Assembly (NCBI GenBank): GCA_028710895.1
Contig: JAQTTH010000012.1
Coordinates: forward strand, 99,357-163,356
From: Paludibacter sp.
GTDB taxonomy: Bacteria > Bacteroidota > Bacteroidia > Bacteroidales > Paludibacteraceae
Reading direction: 5' to 3'
Length of the DNA: 64,000 nucleotides
Program-made: the position numbers and the translations under genes
In this document: piece after piece, positions 63,242-64,000 of the stretch
Numbering within the stretch: position 1 is the stretch's first letter
How the letters are laid out: each line of letters begins with the position of its first letter
The notes under the pieces: generated by a model
Databases searched by the model: none
Told to the model about the DNA's origin: nothing
Seen by the model: the letters and a program-made list of their open reading frames with translations, nothing else

Positions 63242-63705
63242 CTTTTTACTGCCCTCCCAATACAGGATCCAATCGTAAGACTTAAGCCTACAACTAAACA
63301 AATTAAACCAAAAGTTACATCTTTAACCCAGAAAAATGGGACTAATCCAAAAATTGCTCCACCAAGTCCGACACCAACACCAAAAAATATTTCAATTGAT
63401 TTGTCAGCATTAAGTTTTTCACCTAGTATTGCTGCCTTTTTATCAGCTTCATAAAAACTAGATACATAAGTTTTCATGTTGTCTGCTTCATTTTCGGCAT
63501 CTTCTAGCATTTCAAGTAACATTTTTTGTGTCCCTGACTGTGCAAGTTCTTCATCAGTCAATTGTTTTTTTACGCTTCTCAATGCTAGTCTTTTCCCCGT
63601 TAGTGGAGTTTTTCCTGTTTCAATAGGGTCAATAGGACTCTTTGGATCTGGTTCAGGTGGAGTATCTTCATATACTGAACTTTTATTTTCTAATTTTGTC
63701 GTCAT
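63238..63705 (-). CDS. small two-pass membrane protein, first gene of a two-gene cassette
   Basis: A 155-residue protein with a disordered, proline-rich N terminus (EDTPPEPDPKSPIDPIETGKTP), a helical middle with an acidic EMLEDAENEADNMKTYVSSFYEADKKAAILGEKL, and two membrane segments near 105-150 (IFFGVGVGLGGAIFGLVPFFWV, TFGLICLVVGLSLTIGSCIG). It may place a cytoplasmic sensor or effector partner at the membrane. Its 3' end overlaps the next start by 4 bases. Family unknown. Confidence 0.65.
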   Translation of the reverse strand: MTTKLENKSSVYEDTPPEPDPKSPIDPIETGKTPLTGKRLALRSVKKQLTDEELAQSGTQKMLLEMLEDAENEADNMKTYVSSFYEADKKAAILGEKLNADKSIEIFFGVGVGLGGAIFGLVPFFWVKDVTFGLICLVVGLSLTIGSCIGRAVKR

Positions 63706-64000
63706 ATATTTGATTTTGTGGTTAACCTTTTTTTAGAGCTGCCCCTAACGAGAGTCTGCGCAAAAAAACCTTCTTCATTTGTATATTCGGATACCAGACT
63801 AAGAAAAAATTCATTTATGTGATTCTCAGCGATTCCATTTGAGTTTTTGCGCAGTCTGACGACCTAAGAGCGGGTGTTGAACTAAATTCCCTACGGGAAG
63901 GGCTTTGAATAGTTCTGTTTCCTTAATTAATACCTTATTTTTATTTTTCACGTTTCAGGATGTTGAACGGGAGTTCGCCGCTCCCTTTAAAACTATTACT
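63706..64000. other. attC-like inverted repeat and cassette boundary
   Basis: No gene is seen. CTGCGCAAAAA at 63756-63766 and TTTTTGCGCAG at 63844-63854 form the arms of a long inverted repeat; with the outer CCTAAC near 63744 and GGGTGTTGAAC near 63872 it spans about 135 bases. GACCTAAGAGCGGGTGTT at 63861-63878 repeats the motif at 62852. The form is reminiscent of integron attC sites but core residues do not all match. Confidence 0.5.

Noticed and set aside
63743..63880. certain integron attC site
   Set aside because: The outer core bases do not fully fit the RYYYAAC/GTTRRRY pair and no integrase is present, so it is described only as attC-like.

Overview
The window reads as chromosomal DNA of a Bacteroidota, most likely Bacteroidales, bacterium. 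The reasons are AT-rich intergenic DNA, many promoters of the TTG-N19-TATCTTTG type, absence of strong Shine-Dalgarno sites, family content typical of the phylum (DUF4403, DUF4251, DUF3822, golvesin-like protein, GH89, a type IX secretion tail) and lipoprotein signals ending in SC. Genes for [FeFe] hydrogenase, HdrA-like flavoproteins and a Crp/Fnr regulator suggest an anaerobe or facultative anaerobe. No rRNA, phage or complete insertion sequence was seen.

Region 1 (1-7516) is a minus-strand redox module: a DsrE2-like protein, a TusA-like sulfur carrier, an MvhD-like [2Fe-2S] protein, a large HdrA carrying an inserted NfnB/GltD-type unit, and a second HdrA. It is bracketed by inverted copies of a G/C-rich repeat and diverges from a Crp/Fnr gene across a promoter with two palindromes. 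HdrB and HdrC are absent, so the module looks like a flavin-based electron-transfer complex linked to persulfide carriers. Region 2 (7603-14137) holds a GNAT-like protein, tcdA, a six-PAS histidine kinase, its LuxR-type response regulator and a receiver-only paralogue. Region 3 (14222-25473) carries a 2038-residue alpha-2-macroglobulin-like lipoprotein or secreted protein without a thioester motif, a 16-copy 21-bp tandem repeat, a DUF4403 lipoprotein and a secreted CotH/LTD protein.

Region 4 (25485-46973) is mostly core genome: lon, an FMN-binding protein, a DUF2147 protein, a GATE-domain membrane protein behind a structured leader, a TetR regulator, a group-B-like [FeFe] hydrogenase, a membrane Nudix protein, riboflavin synthase, a RelA/SpoT protein with an eroded hydrolase site, DUF3822-rsmD, a second CotH protein followed by a heptad-repeat protein, glgB, pheS and a tandem pair of small membrane proteins. 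Region 5 (47039-58488) has GH89, pdxA, a golvesin/amidase-like protein, rlmN, a PpiD-like chaperone and a CNNM/CorC protein, all on the minus strand.

Region 6 (58733-64000) is accessory. Two tRNA-Lys genes lead into an unknown gene overlapped by a 49-codon membrane ORF, then a long rod-shaped RNA (6S-like) with its own promoter, then a three-gene operon (Gp37/Gp68-type three-Cys protein, TcmP and an unknown partner), and finally a translationally coupled two-gene cassette flanked by direct repeats and long inverted repeats resembling recombination sites. The last two units are the best candidates for an undescribed defence or mobile-cassette system; the HdrA/TusA/DsrE module is the best candidate for unusual metabolism.
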